From contig CM041298.1 of NCBI GenBank assembly GCA_023052935.1, positions 65,807,838-65,871,837 of the forward strand: DNA of 64,000 nucleotides, written 5' to 3'. A program made the position numbers and the translations under genes. This document shows, in pieces, positions 11,751-23,070 of this stretch (position 1 is its first letter; each line of letters opens with the position of its first letter). The notes below the pieces were generated by a model. The model was given only the letters and a program-made list of their open reading frames with translations. It made no database searches and was not told the DNA's origin. The DNA is from Piezodorus guildinii. Taxonomy: Eukaryota > Arthropoda > Insecta > Hemiptera > Pentatomidae.

Positions 11751-12893
11751 TTACGCCATATGTTACGGCCTGATAAGGTTTTTCAATCGAAAAATGATAA
11801 GTTCATAATTTTTATGATATTTATAATAAGATCATTTTTTTTGTTTAAATCTTTATTTTTTAATTTCTTTTTGAAATAGTTATTTTAAATATAATTAAAA
11901 GTTTTTAAACGAGAGCAGTAGAAGAGAAAGACAGAAGACGATCGTACTTCAATTGTTTTTTGACTGCCTCGTGTCAGTCGAGTCTTAAGCTAGCGTCTGA
12001 GCGGTGAAGATGTCCGTATATAGACCCAAGATTCCTCTCAACGTTTGAACGTTTGGAAACGAATTTCTTCATCTTCTCATCGTTCCCCTTGGAACTTGGA
12101 AGAGCCGCCTTGCGGTAATTTTCAACACCCAAGAGAACTTCGTCCAAGCCGCCCTGCGGTAATTTTCTTCAATACTCAAGACGACTTCGTTCAAGCCGCC
12201 CTGCGGTCGTTTTTTTCAACACTCAACTGGACATCTTTACGTGAATATAACATCAGTTATTAAATTACAACACATCTCAGAAACTTTATGCCATAATGGT
12301 CTGGGGTTTGTCATAAAAAAAATTAGAAAATAGTGAAATACTGTTTGTTATCCAATGTTTCGACCCTCATGGCAGTTTTCAGAAATTGAGGTGAGTATAA
12401 CTTCTTTTTATTCATTTCAGCTAAAATTTCAATCTATTCATAATATCTGTATAGTTGATTTTATTTTTTTTATAATCTAATTTATAATTTTATCATTTTA
12501 TCTTTATCCATTAATGGAACATTTAATTTCTTAATTCTTATTCAAGAAACTGTTTAATTTGATAACTATTTTTTTTTTACATCTTTAAGCATTAATTAAG
12601 TTAAGTTTGTTTCTTCTATTTTTACAATATTTTAATTAGGTTTATTTTGTTTCCTACAGCTGTTTAATTATAATTAGGTTAATTTTTCTTATATAAATTT
12701 ATTAGGTTAATTTGTTTCTTATCATCTTTATATGTATTTCAGTGTATTAAATGTATTGTGATTCGTCGTTTGCTTTCATTATTTTTATTTATTTTAAATC
12801 TATACAGTCCACTTATTTATTTCAATAGAACCACCCTCAATTTTGAGTTGTCACTTGGAAGTACTATTCTTTCACGGATAGCCCAGCGTATAC
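11751..12893. mobile_element. 1.1-kb unknown insertion in HLE-A copy A4
   Basis: It is bounded by the HLE-A sequence ACACGT on both sides, a possible target duplication. It contains a three-unit minisatellite (12095-12240) and a degenerate hairpin motif (12353-12383, minus: CTGAAAACTGCC...GTCGAAACATTGG). No transposase or reverse transcriptase is readable. A composite origin (Penelope-related?) is an inference. Confidence 0.4.
12095..12240. repeat. Three-unit minisatellite (about 50 bp)
   Basis: Three consecutive units share AGCCGCCCTGCGGT, then a T-rich run, then CAACACYCAAG/A-C-T and ACTTCGTCCA. They are markedly G+C-richer than the surroundings, and each carries a small CCGCCCTGCGG hairpin. 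Confidence 0.8.
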
Positions 12894-13762
12894 AACACGT
12901 ATTAGGATCTCCTGAGTCCAAATAACTAAGTCCCGAAAAAGGTCTGTGTGGTAAGCCTAGCGCAAAAACGAAAAATCGTACTAAAATGAAATTCATATTT
13001 AACGCTGCTATCCGCCCGAGATTTTAGAGCAACTGTTTCACTAAAATCGGCTGACCGGAAGTGCTACTTTATACCACGCATTTTGCACTCTTTATAATTT
13101 TATCAAAAAACGATTTTGATTAAACTCGCTATATCGATGTAAAATTTAATGGGCTTTAATATCATGTAGGTTTTATTCTTATTGAAATAGTCTGACAGGG
13201 CTTAAATGCCGATATTTTAAATTGTCTTTCTCTAAAGTACCTTAAATTTTGTACATTCCAACAGATAAACAAAATCATCTTAATGACATTCATGAAGGAC
13301 CGCTAAATATACAAGTTGGGCGAATTTGATGACTAAACAAAGGATTAAAGAGAAAAACTATTTTTTAAAGTAATTTTTGTTTTGTTTTTTTAATCTTAAG
13401 AACAGTAATATATACGTATAATATACCGTTGGAAAGAGAAAAATTTTACAAGAAAATATTATCGGATACACAAAGCTGTAAAAGCGGATACACATTTTTT
13501 TTAAATCAAGTTAAAGTATTGGTCAAAAGTATCTTTAATAATTTTTAAATTAATTTTAACAGTCGATGTAATCGAAAGTTGTCCATACCATATTTTTTCA
13601 ACTATCCTTGAAATCACCTGTAAAGAATCTGGTGTTGCGAAAACTTCTTCCGTCTCCAACAAAATGTTAAATATCTTTGAATGTCTCTTAGACAGAAATC
13701 TTGCTATTACCACGATTATTTTTTAAATTGAAGAAATATTTAATAGTTTTTAAATTGATTTC

Positions 13763-13765
<3 letters not shown>

Positions 13766-13796
<31 letters not shown>

Positions 13797-13929
13797 TTTC
13801 CTCCTTCCTGCCATTGCTGGCATACGGGGTTAGCAGTGGTAGGGTTAGCACGCTAGGGAAATTATCGAAGAATACACAAATGCGTGCGCCCACCACTGCC
13901 AATAAAATACCTTTATTTCTTAAAATTCT
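13766..13929 (-). mobile_element. Short poly(A)-tailed retroelement
   Basis: It is flanked by a perfect 14-bp duplication AAATTGATTTCAAC (13752-13765 and 13930-13943) with a run of about 30 T's at the left edge, i.e. a poly(A) tail on the minus strand. The body of about 130 bp is G+C-richer (GGTTAGCAGTGGTAGGGTTAGC). It was inserted by a LINE-type machinery. It is short like a SINE; I do not see a clear tRNA head. Confidence 0.75.
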
Positions 13930-13982
13930 AAATTGATTTCAACAGTCGAGGTAAGTGAAGGTCGTGTGTTGCCCGCACCAGA

Positions 13983-14530
13983 TTTTTTAATGATATATTT
14001 ATATTATTGTTTAAGAAAGTAACCAATGCCCTGAGATGTTTATATATAAAACTAAGCACTCATACACGACAACCCAAACCCGAAGCCATACCTGGGTACG
14101 AAACTGAGACGAGACAGATAACATCTCTACGTGCTCTCTTGCAACAAATGGTCGCTTGAGCAAGAGGAAACAGCATTGTTAACCAGGCAGCGACACGATA
14201 AGGTGTCTTCCAGCATTCTAAGTAACTCCGCGTTTTATTTTTTGAACATTACCACTATTGACAAAAGAAGTTTCAGGCAATGACATAACTACTAACTATT
14301 TCAAAACATTCTTTTCTTAACGTTTAAGTAGTAAAAAGAATGCCAATCACAAACAAATCAAATATAAATACACATTTTACTACAGATTTGCTGAAATTCA
14401 GAGATACGAGTCACACTACTGCTTTTGAGCACTATTTACAAATTGTGTTGGGTTCTCTTAGGTGAATATTTTACAGGTTTTGTGGTTTCGATCTTTACTT
14501 GTAAATATAATATTAAACTTGAAATCGCCG
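13983..14530. other. Unassigned stretch
   Basis: The part 14040-14230 is less A+T-rich (ACGACAACCCAAACCCGAAGCC, GGTCGCTTGAGCAAGAGG) and may be a decayed repeat or non-coding exon. No protein was recognised. Confidence 0.3.
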
Positions 14531-14970
14531 TTTTAGGCTTCTTCAACACTTGCTAGACAAACGGTCAAACCTTCCTCTTAAATACAAAAGGCTCATCTAC
14601 ATCGCCAATCTGGACTTACGGAGTAGAGCTATGGGGCTCTACTAAATCATCAAATTCTTCCAGCATCCAAAACTTACGATCCAAAATCCTTATGTTATTC
14701 TGATTGTTGCCTATGTTATTGATTTGAGCCGGACCAGGTGCCAATCCTTTCATGACAAACTCCATTCTTACTCTAACCCACTAGTTTCAATCCTTTCTTC
14801 CTCTTCAATTCCTGATAATCCTCCGAGTCGCCTGAAAAGGAGATGGCCCCGAGAACTTCTATTTTAGAATATTTTTAGAGTGTTTCCAATGGAAAGCTTC
14901 TCTACTTGTATTTCATGTCATTGTATTATTTTAACTATCACATTAACGTGATGTACTTTTTTTTCTACCA
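14531..14970 (+). pseudogene. Decayed Jockey-type LINE fragment
   Basis: It carries the same C-terminal reverse transcriptase as 302-739 ([14 protein letters not shown], then L-W-G-S-T-K-S-S-N-S-S), but with small internal deletions, for example the I-T-I-I-R-P segment lost at about 14606 and another gap near 14690. It ends P-R-E-L-L-F-stop near 14866. Confidence 0.7.
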
Positions 14971-14984
14971 TAGTAAAAATATAG

Positions 14985-15030
14985 CGTTTAAAGCAACGCG
15001 CGTTAACCAACTCAGCCACCCGTTCCCCAA
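14985..15030 (-). mobile_element. SINE3 head fragment
   Basis: On the minus strand GGGTGGCTGAGTTGGTTAACGCGCGTTGC is the tRNA-like A-box end of the same SINE found at 41125-41330. Only about 45 bp remain. Confidence 0.5.
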
Positions 15031-15784
15031 GCCACTGATTACTTACTTTTTAAATAAACATTTTAGCTAAAAATTCACGCTTGAAAAGGGACAACGGTAA
15101 TAGTGCTGAAAGACTTCATTCGGAAAAAAATTAAAACATAAATACAAAAGAGAAATCAACGCATCCAAGAAATGGTCCGAAGAACGTAAGGTTGAGTTCA
15201 GCAGAAAAGGAAAGAATACTGGACCAACATAAAAGTTAAAGGTATCGGATGGAAAGCAACCAACTGCATAACAATCAACGAGGATCACCTGAAGTGTAAG
15301 ACAACAGATGTAAACGCAAAATGGCAAAAACGATTTTTTTAAAAATAGAGAAAAGAAACAAAAATACTACAACAAAAAAAGAACAGACACATAAAGAAAC
15401 ATAAGAAGTTAGAAATAAATGAACATTTTAACACATGCAAGCCTATATACCATATGCCGACTGGACTCGTCCTCCCGCTAGTGTGGAGAGAAAAGCAGAT
15501 CCCGGATGATCCCAACGCTTTTCTCTAAACCGAGTCACTGCTTCAAATCCAGCATAAAAAAATAATCATCAAAACTAAAATTTTGAACATAAAAACTAAA
15601 AGCTGAGACACGGACTAAACAATGTAATGGGCAGGTGACAATGAATATCCCCCATAACAGGGAGAAGTAACATTTAATTTTATGTTTTTCAAACTTTGAC
15701 TCCATTAATCTGTTCTCATTAAATTAAGTTTTCATGCTGAATCTGTTGAAATAGTCCAGGTTTCTGGGGTAAACAACAAAATAC
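15031..15784. other. Unassigned stretch
   Basis: An 86-codon minus-strand frame (15067-15327) has hydrophobic runs but no family I know. The patch at about 15440-15540 is G+C-richer (CGACTGGACTCGTCCTCCCGC). Nothing could be assigned. Confidence 0.3.
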
Positions 15785-17767
15785 CTTCACTTACCTATAT
15801 ATGGAATATACAATAAGGAAAAGTATTGGGATCGTGAAAATTTTCGAATTGTTGTTTTCACCAGAAAACACATTTTGAGTCCCATTAGTCCCAACTGACC
15901 AAGACCCGCAAAAAGGTCGAGTGTGTTTCCGTGTATGATAAGTCTACCTATATAACGATAAGTAGTATAATACTAAAATTTCATAGTTCAGAAGCCAACA
16001 TGCCTGATATATTACAGCTAGGGATTGCAATCCGGAAAACCGGATCCGGTAATCCGGCGGATCCGGCATCATTATACGTTAACCGGATCCGATTGTAGCA
16101 ATTTTTGGCCAAAAATAGTGCAGTTTAATAAAAAAAAAAAAAGTACTTTAAATGCGTTACATTTGGTGTACATGTGTAGTGGTGTCGTTCGACGCCAAAG
16201 TACATCACGCCATCCGTTCAGTTCAGCATTATTCGTTCGATTTTCGCGAGACAATACATGTGTTTTTGTTTTGTCGGTGCATCACCTAAATGTAAGTAAA
16301 CAGATATTATTATCTTGGATATACGCGAGCTATAGCGTCCTTAAGTTGGCTGTAGAGGAACTTTTGAAACAACTTTAACATTTTTTAGAGAAATTGCTCA
16401 CTTAAGTTCTGACTCACTCAAATTTTAAGGTACTGAATGATCTGAAAAACTGCTTACATATCTATTGAAACTAGAAAGACTGAGCTACGTTACTGTTCAC
16501 GTCTTCCCATACTTAACTTTCTCAGATAGCTCAATTAATTTATTAAGTTACTTTATAAAATCTTATATAATTATTCTTGCGTAATTAACTCAGATGGGAA
16601 TTGTGATAACAATGATTTTAAATTATTTGAGAATACTAACAATAACAAACAAGTCTTATATTTATGATAGACACCATCATATTTTGATGTCTATGCCTAA
16701 TGAATGGCATAATTATTACAATATTGAGTTTGCATTATAAGTACTTATAACTTTGGTATATATTATCAATAATAAATTTTGATTTTGGAAAAAGGGTGGT
16801 AGAAAACAAATAATCTTAATTTTCAGCAAATGGTAATCAATAGCCGACTGTTTAAATAGCCATTAAAATTTTACTTGTTACCTAAACTACTAAACTTTAA
16901 TTTTTTGCTTCATCTAATCCTAACATATTTTTTATTTTATAAACTTCCTATAATGACTACAATTATACTCGAACAACTCACTAACAGTTCATCTTGGACC
17001 GAAAAGTGAAAATCAACCTGATTTTGTTGAGCCATCCGGATCCGTCCGGATTGATGAAATTTGTGACCGGATCCGGCCGGATTGAAAATTACACCGGATT
17101 GCAATCCCTAATTACAGCAACTTGTTCATGAAAATCGGCAAACCAAAAGAGACATTTTGTACCTTCCTACGATTTTCTCAAAAAAGGCTTCGAACGATTT
17201 TGATTAAGCTCGCTATATCGATGTAAAATTTAATGGGCTTCAATATTATGTAGCCTTTATTCTGATTAAAATAGTCTGAAAGATCTTGAATGTCGATATT
17301 TAAAATTGTGTAGTCTAAAGTACCTTTAATTTTGTAGATTCAAATAAATTAAACATAACTTCTTATTTGCATTGATCAAAAAAGGCTAAATATAAAAGTT
17401 GAATATATTCGACAACCAACTAAAAGAGAAAAGGGCATAATATTTGTTAGGTTTTTTTTTTGTTTGTTTTTTTATTTATTTTTTTTTTTTTTCCGTGCAT
17501 AAGAAAGTAATATACCGTTGGAAAGCTAAATATTTTGGAAAAAAATGTGAAAGGCGACGAATAGGACATAAACTAACGTGATTCTTGTACATAACAATTT
17601 TATACTGTTATATCATTATTTAATATATTATTTAATCTAAAACATATGTTTCAAACGAAACTGATTGCATTTCTTGAAACTTTTTCGAACTTGAAATTTC
17701 ATTAAAAAATTCCTAATTTGAATTTAATAACCGAGTTACGTGAAAGACTGGTGTTGCGGGCACCAGA
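15785..17767 (-). mobile_element. HLE-A copy A5 split by a hAT-type element
   Basis: The 3' end (CTTCACTTACCTATATATGG) is at about 15786 and the 5' end (GCGGGCACCAGA) at 17767. The copy is interrupted at ATTACAGC by the element 16019-17110 and resumes at ATTACAGCAACTTGTTCATG. Confidence 0.65.
16019..17110. mobile_element. Non-autonomous hAT-type DNA transposon (1092 bp)
   Basis: It has perfect 17-bp terminal inverted repeats TAGGGATTGCAATCCGG. An exact 8-bp target duplication ATTACAGC (16011-16018 and 17111-17118) flanks it. CCGGATCCGG-type subterminal repeats cluster inside both ends, as transposase-binding sites do in hAT elements. TIRs with 8-bp duplications define the hAT superfamily. 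No transposase frame is visible, so it would depend on an autonomous partner. The intact ends suggest recent mobility. Confidence 0.88.
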
Positions 17768-18393
17768 TTTATACTCTAATGATTTATTGACAGTCCTTCG
17801 CGGCTTCAAACAACTTCATCACCATAAGGAATGAATCTTCTAAATAAGTTATTTATTTATTTATTTTATTTTCTCTTTATTTATTTATTATTATTATTTT
17901 TTTATTTATTCAATGTTTCAGTTCATTTTATTTCTTTTATTAATTATAAGGTTGCAATATTACCTTGTACATATATATGCGTGTGTTTAAGTGTATGTAT
18001 GTATTTTTTTTTTATTCATAATATGGAGTATTATTTGTTATATGATGTATATTTTGTAGACGTAATAGCCAGAAGATTAATACTTTAATGTACATTTATA
18101 TTATTCTTAGGGAACTGGCTATCCCAGAATAAAAATTATTTTTTAATTTCATTTCATTTCAAATAATTTATTACCGATAAATTAATTTAAACGAAAAAGT
18201 AAAAGTTTTTAAAATGCGTTAGATATTGTGTTACATATAAAACATGAGCTGTATTAATTATCCTACCCGGGAAGTCATCAATATCAGTTGGATGCGTCAG
18301 TGGCCAACATGAATCCTTGCAAGTCAGAAAATCAGTTGGGGATTGCCACATTTTTTCCTGGACTACATCTTTACACATCATAGTAATATTTTT
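17768..18393. other. Intergenic stretch with a LINE 3' tail
   Basis: TATTCTTAGGGAACTGGCTA and CCCAGAATAAAAATTATTTT at about 18107-18150 form the LINE tail also seen at about 7105 and 58413. The rest is A+T-rich. 18250-18370 is less so, but I recognise nothing in it. Confidence 0.4.
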
Positions 18394-19413
18394 AATTTCA
18401 CTTACCTATATATGAAATACATATTAAGAAAAAGTATTGGGATCGTGAAAGTTTTCGAATCCGAGTTTTCACTGAAAACACACGTTTTAGGGTCCCCTGG
18501 GGCCAAATGACCAAGTCCCGTAATAAGGTTTGTGTGTGTGCCACTTGTGTTGAGTCTAGCGCGAAAACGAAAAGACGTAAAAAAATGAAATTTCATGTTT
18601 AAAACAACTATACGCCTGAGATGTTGCAGTAACTTTTTCATCAAAAGCAGCAAACCAGAATATCCACTTTTTACCATGCATTTCGCACCTTTTTACGAAT
18701 TTCTCAAAAATAAATTTAACGATTTTGATAAAACTCACTATATCGATGTAAAATTCAATTGGCTTTAATATCATGTAGGTATCATTCTGATTTAAATAGT
18801 CTAACAGGGCTTAAATGCAGATATTTTAAAATATCTTCCTTTAAAATACCTTTACTTATTTTATTAAATTGGCCATATCGTCTGATCAGAATTCCTAAAA
18901 AACACCTAAATATAAAAGTTGAACGAATTCGTATATTTAATAAGCAATTAAAGAAAGAGAAAAAAAGCAACAGTGATATGGATGTACAATAGAGGTACTC
19001 ACTACGTTTGCTATAGCATGCTATTTGTGTTATTTTGCTAAACCCGTCGAGTTTCTACAGTTATTTCCTGTATAAAATTGATGGGTTTAGCACAATAGCA
19101 CAAATAGCATGCTATAGCAAACGTAGTGAGTACCCCTAATATAATATACCGTTGGAAAGCTAAAGATTTTAGAAAAAATATTATCTTATACATACTATTG
19201 CAAAAGTTAACTGAGAGTGATGAAAAGCCGATAAAACCAACTGATTGTTGTAGATAATAGTATAATAGATTATTTAATAAAATACATGTTTCTATTAAAA
19301 CTCAATGAAAATAATTCTTTAACAATTTATTTTCGTTTTTAAATGAGTTTAAAAATTGTTAAATTTATATAAATAACGGAGGTAAGTGAAAGTCGTGTGT
19401 TGTGAGCACCAGA
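18394..19413 (-). mobile_element. HLE-A copy A6 with a nested MITE
   Basis: It runs from TTTCACTTACCTATATATG to GTGAGCACCAGA with the family blocks in order. It is interrupted at 18991-19137 by a palindromic element just before ATAATATACCGTTGGAAAGC. Confidence 0.65.
18991..19137. mobile_element. 147-bp palindromic MITE
   Basis: Arms of about 55 bp are near-perfect inverted repeats, starting AGAGGTACTCACTACGTTTG at the left and ending CAAACGTAGTGAGTACCCCT at the right, and reaching AAACCC...GGGTTT in the centre. The element is absent from this point in the other HLE-A copies. The target duplication cannot be fixed because the flanks are TA-rich. The superfamily is unknown. Confidence 0.75.
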
Positions 19414-19427
19414 TTTTTTTAATCTTA

Positions 19428-19607
19428 AAAAATACTAGGTTATGACGTCCTTTAGAGGGGATGTAATATGGTGCTCCGGAGCCTGTGCGATGTCAGGTAC
19501 TCATAAAAAATCTCTATCCTAATTAAACCTGAATAGGCAAAAATTAAGGGTTCCCACTGCCCCTGCTTGGCCATAGTTGCCTAAAGTGGCCTTAAATGAA
19601 CAAACGA
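19428..19607 (+). mobile_element. SINE1 copy c, decayed
   Basis: It has the SINE1 body (TTTAGAGGGGATGTAATATGG, GCGATGTCAGGTACTC, CCTGAATAGGCAAAA) and tail (TTGGCCATAGTTGCCTAAAGTG). The tRNA head is missing. It lies directly against the 5' end of HLE-A copy A6. Confidence 0.7.
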
Positions 19608-20011
19608 TTGGATGTAAGATGTGGTATAGGAAAAAATCAACTCAGTAACTTCATACTTGAAAGGATCCATGTTGGTCATTGAGGCATCGAAGTGATATGA
19701 ACGACTTACAGGACAAAATTAATACAGCTCACATCTCCTAGATAGCCTGATACAAGCAAATTTTTAAAAACTTTTACATTTTCGTCTCATTATTATTAAA
19801 TTATTTTTTTGTTAAAAAAAATACCAATACCTAAAACAATAATGTATATGCTAATTTATACAACGAAAGTACCAGTGGATGTCCGATTCGCGGAGAAGCT
19901 ATGAATGTCAATACTTTATTGCAAGACATGAATTATGAAGAACCAACTGTTACAACAATGACTCGCATATTAATTACTGTCTACTCAAAGTATTGTATTT
20001 ATTTATTTTAA
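19608..20011. other. Unassigned stretch
   Basis: Nothing recognised. Confidence 0.4.
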
Positions 20012-20892
20012 TACTTTCACTTACCTATATATATTATTTGCGAACCTGAAAATTTTCGAATTTTAGTTTTCAACGGAAATACACGTTTTAGGGTCTCCTG
20101 AGTCCGAATGACCAAGTCCCACAAAAAGGTCTGTTTGGGTGTCCGTTTGTGGTAACTCCAACGCGAAAACGAAACGTCGTATGAAACTGAAATTTCATAT
20201 TTGAGACAACTCTATGCCCGAGATGTTACAGAAACTTTTTCATCAAAATCAGCTAACAAGAAGAACCACTTTATACCATGCATTTTGCACCATTTTACAA
20301 TTTTCTCAAAAACGGATTTACCGATTTTGATTAAACTCACTTTATCGATGTAACATTTAGTGGTTATTAATATAGTGTAGGTCTCATTCTGATTTAAATA
20401 GTCTGACAGGGCTTAAATGCAGATATTTTAAAATGTCTTCCTCTAAAGTACCTTTAATTTTGTAGATTCATACAAATAAACCATACCATCGTTTAACGAT
20501 TGATAAAAAGTGGCTGAATATAAAATTTGAACGAATTTGATAACCAACTAGAGGAGCAAGGAGCAAAAATATTTTTTTAGGTAATTTTTGAACATGAACA
20601 CATAAAAACAATAACACAGATGTATAATATACCGTTGGAAAGCTAAAGCTTATAGAAAAAAACGTTATACACAAAATTGTAAAAGTCAATGGAGAGTGAT
20701 GAAAAATCTATAGAACTAACTTATTGTCGTATACAGTAATATAATAAATTATTTTTAAAAAAACATGTTTCGATTAAAACGCAATGTAATTAATTCTTTA
20801 ACTAATTATTTTGATCTCTAAACGTATTAAAAAAAATCTTAAATTGATTTTAACAACGAAGGTAAGTGAAAGAAGTGTGTTGCCCGCACCAA
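20012..20892 (-). mobile_element. HLE-A copy A7 (near complete)
   Basis: It runs from TACTTTCACTTACCTATATA at 20012 through the family blocks to GGTAAGTGAAAG and GCCCGCACCA at about 20892. There is no insertion. It is a useful reference copy for a consensus, together with A1 and A9. Confidence 0.65.
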
Positions 20893-21861
20893 TTTTTTTT
20901 TTTACATTTAGGATAACAAACTCACGAAATCTTTTAATTGTTGTACAAAATGTTCGATTTTATTATCTAAACGTATTCTCTACATACGGAAGTAAAATGG
21001 CTAAAATTATGAGTCTGGCATTAAGAGATCTAAATAAGCGTGAAACTTGATATATGAGGACATTAGCAAACGACAGAGTAACAATTATAGCTGTCGAAAT
21101 CATAAAAACTTGCAATTTAGTATTTGCAGGTTTATAAAAAACTCTTATTTATAGCACATTAAACTTCATCCGGGCGGATATTAAAGACAATTAATTACCT
21201 ATTTGGAGATTTTGACTAGGATGTATCTTCTAGCAGGAGGTCTGTAGTTTTTATTGTATAACTTTTATTTCAAACTTAAAATTTTAATAAGTGTAACACG
21301 CTCTAGCGCTGTTAATGTTGCCAGAATCGAAAATTTGAGGACAGTACTCAAAACGGAGGTTTGATGGGTAATCTTTTTTTCGTATAACATTTATCGTTAC
21401 GATTGGCCGTTTATCAAATATATTGTTTTGAATTAAAATAATCACCAATTTACCAATCCCTAAATGTACGTCAATGATATTTGTTTAGATAGATTATTTC
21501 TTAACTTTCTATACTTCTTTAAATACTGTCCCTCCGCAAATTTAATTTTTCCCTGACTGTGTAAAGCAGCAGATAGACAGAGCCATGATCGATTATTTTT
21601 CCCTATCAGGAAGAAATAATAAAGCCACATTTTGTTTTTGTTTTTTCATATTAAAAGTTTCATTAACATCAAATTCACTCTAGTCGCAGTAACGCTATTT
21701 ACTATTACAATCTATCAAAATTTTAACGTTTCCAAAATCCTAATCACTTAATACCTAAAAGATTTAATAAGAAATGATTCTTTGATAGATATATTTTTCT
21801 TTTCTTCACCCCGGAACTGGTTATATTTCAACTTTATTTTTATTGAATTTATAACGTTATC
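20893..21861. other. Unassigned stretch
   Basis: About 1 kb of A+T-rich DNA without a recognised gene or repeat. Confidence 0.4.
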
Positions 21862-21960
21862 AAAAAAGCTGGTGCGGGTTAACACACGAATTCTACTTAC
21901 CTCGGCTGTTAAATTCAATTTAAGAAATATTACATAAACTTAAAGTATATAAAAATATTT
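21862..21960 (+). mobile_element. HLE-A 5'-end fragment (A8)
   Basis: AAGCTGGTGCGGGTTAACACACGA, CTACTTACCTCGG and then TTAAATTCAATTTAAGAAAT are the first hundred bases of HLE-A. It is followed at once by the full copy A9 in the same orientation. Confidence 0.55.
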
Positions 21961-21983
21961 TAAAGTTAATTTAAATTAAAAAA

Positions 21984-23070
21984 TTGGCGCGGCAACACAC
22001 GACTTTCACTTACCTCCATTTTTAAAATCAATGAAAGAATTTTCAAATACAGTTAGCTGATTATTTTAGATAATAATATAAATCTATTATATTATTATCT
22101 AAAATAATCAGTTAGTTTTATCTTCTTGTTTGTTTGTTTATTTATTTAACGTCACTTTATGCTACTATGGCTAATCGGACGATGCTACAGTGGAAGTCCT
22201 AAATTTTGCCTATCCAGGTTTTATTAGGAAAGGGATCTTTAACGAGTACCTGACATCGCACAGGCTCGGGACCACCTTTTAACGTCCCCTCCGAAGGACG
22301 GCGTAACTAAGGATTTTTTACTCCCATTAAAAAATCCTAGGACCACCTGCGGGTTTGAACCCGAGTTTTATCTTCTTTTCATCACTCTCTATTAACTTTT
22401 AAAAGCTTGTATATGAGATAATATCTTTTTCTAGAATCATTAGCTTTCCAACGGTATATCATACATGTATGTATATTACTGCTCTTATGTTCTGAAACAA
22501 AAAATTGCACTAATTTTTTTTTTCAGTTTTCTCCTTTAGTTGTTTTTTAAATTCGCACAACTTACATATTTACCTGTTTTTTATCAGTGGTAACAAGATA
22601 ATATAGTTATTTTTATAGAATCAACAAAATTAAAGGTACTTTAGAGGAAGACATTATAAAATATCTGCATTTAAGCCCTGTCAGACTATTTAAATCAGAA
22701 TGAGACCTACACTATTTTAAGACCACTAAATTTTACATCGATAAAGTGAGTTTAATCAAAATCGTTAAATCCGTTTTTGAGAAAATCGTAAAAAGGTGAA
22801 AAATGCATGGTATAAAGTGACTCTTCTGGTTAGATGATGTCGATGAAAATGCTGTAACATCTCGGGCGTATAATTGTCTTAAATATAGAATTTCAGTTCC
22901 GTACGACATTTCATTTTTGCACTAGAGTTACCACACACACACAAACCTTTTGCGGGACTTGGTCATTTGGACTCAGGAGAACCTAAAACGTGTATTTCCG
23001 TTGAAAACTGGAGTTCGAAAATTTTCACGATCGCAATACTTTCCCTTACTATATATAGTAAGTGAAAGTA
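21984..23070 (+). mobile_element. HLE-A copy A9 with a nested SINE1
   Basis: It starts TTGGCGCGGCAACACACGAC with ACTTTCACTTACC. It ends CCCTTACTATATATAGTAAG and TGAAAGTA at 23070. SINE1 copy d is inserted at 22129-22363. Confidence 0.65.
22129..22363 (-). mobile_element. 5'-truncated SINE1 copy d
   Basis: It is flanked by a perfect 14-bp duplication AGTTTTATCTTCTT (22115-22128 and 22364-22377). On the minus strand it begins at the B-box GGGTTCAAACCCGC, so the A-box half of the head is missing, and it ends with the tail CATCGTCCGATTAGCC and TTAAATAAATAA. The insertion is therefore LINE-mobilised and 5'-truncated. Confidence 0.85.

Larger units (their letters stand above)
11672..13982 (-). mobile_element. 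HLE-A copy A4 with two insertions
   Basis: The 3' terminus (TACTTTCACTTAACTATATA) is at 11672. The repeat breaks at ACACGTTT (about 11750), resumes at ACACGTATTAGGATCTCCTG (about 12896) and reaches its 5' terminus GCCCGCACCAGA at 13982. A second, poly(A)-tailed insertion lies at 13766-13929. Confidence 0.6.

Noticed and set aside
16025..16378. 117-codon open frame starting in the hAT-type element
   Set aside because: It begins in the inverted terminal repeat and subterminal motifs and has no transposase motif.
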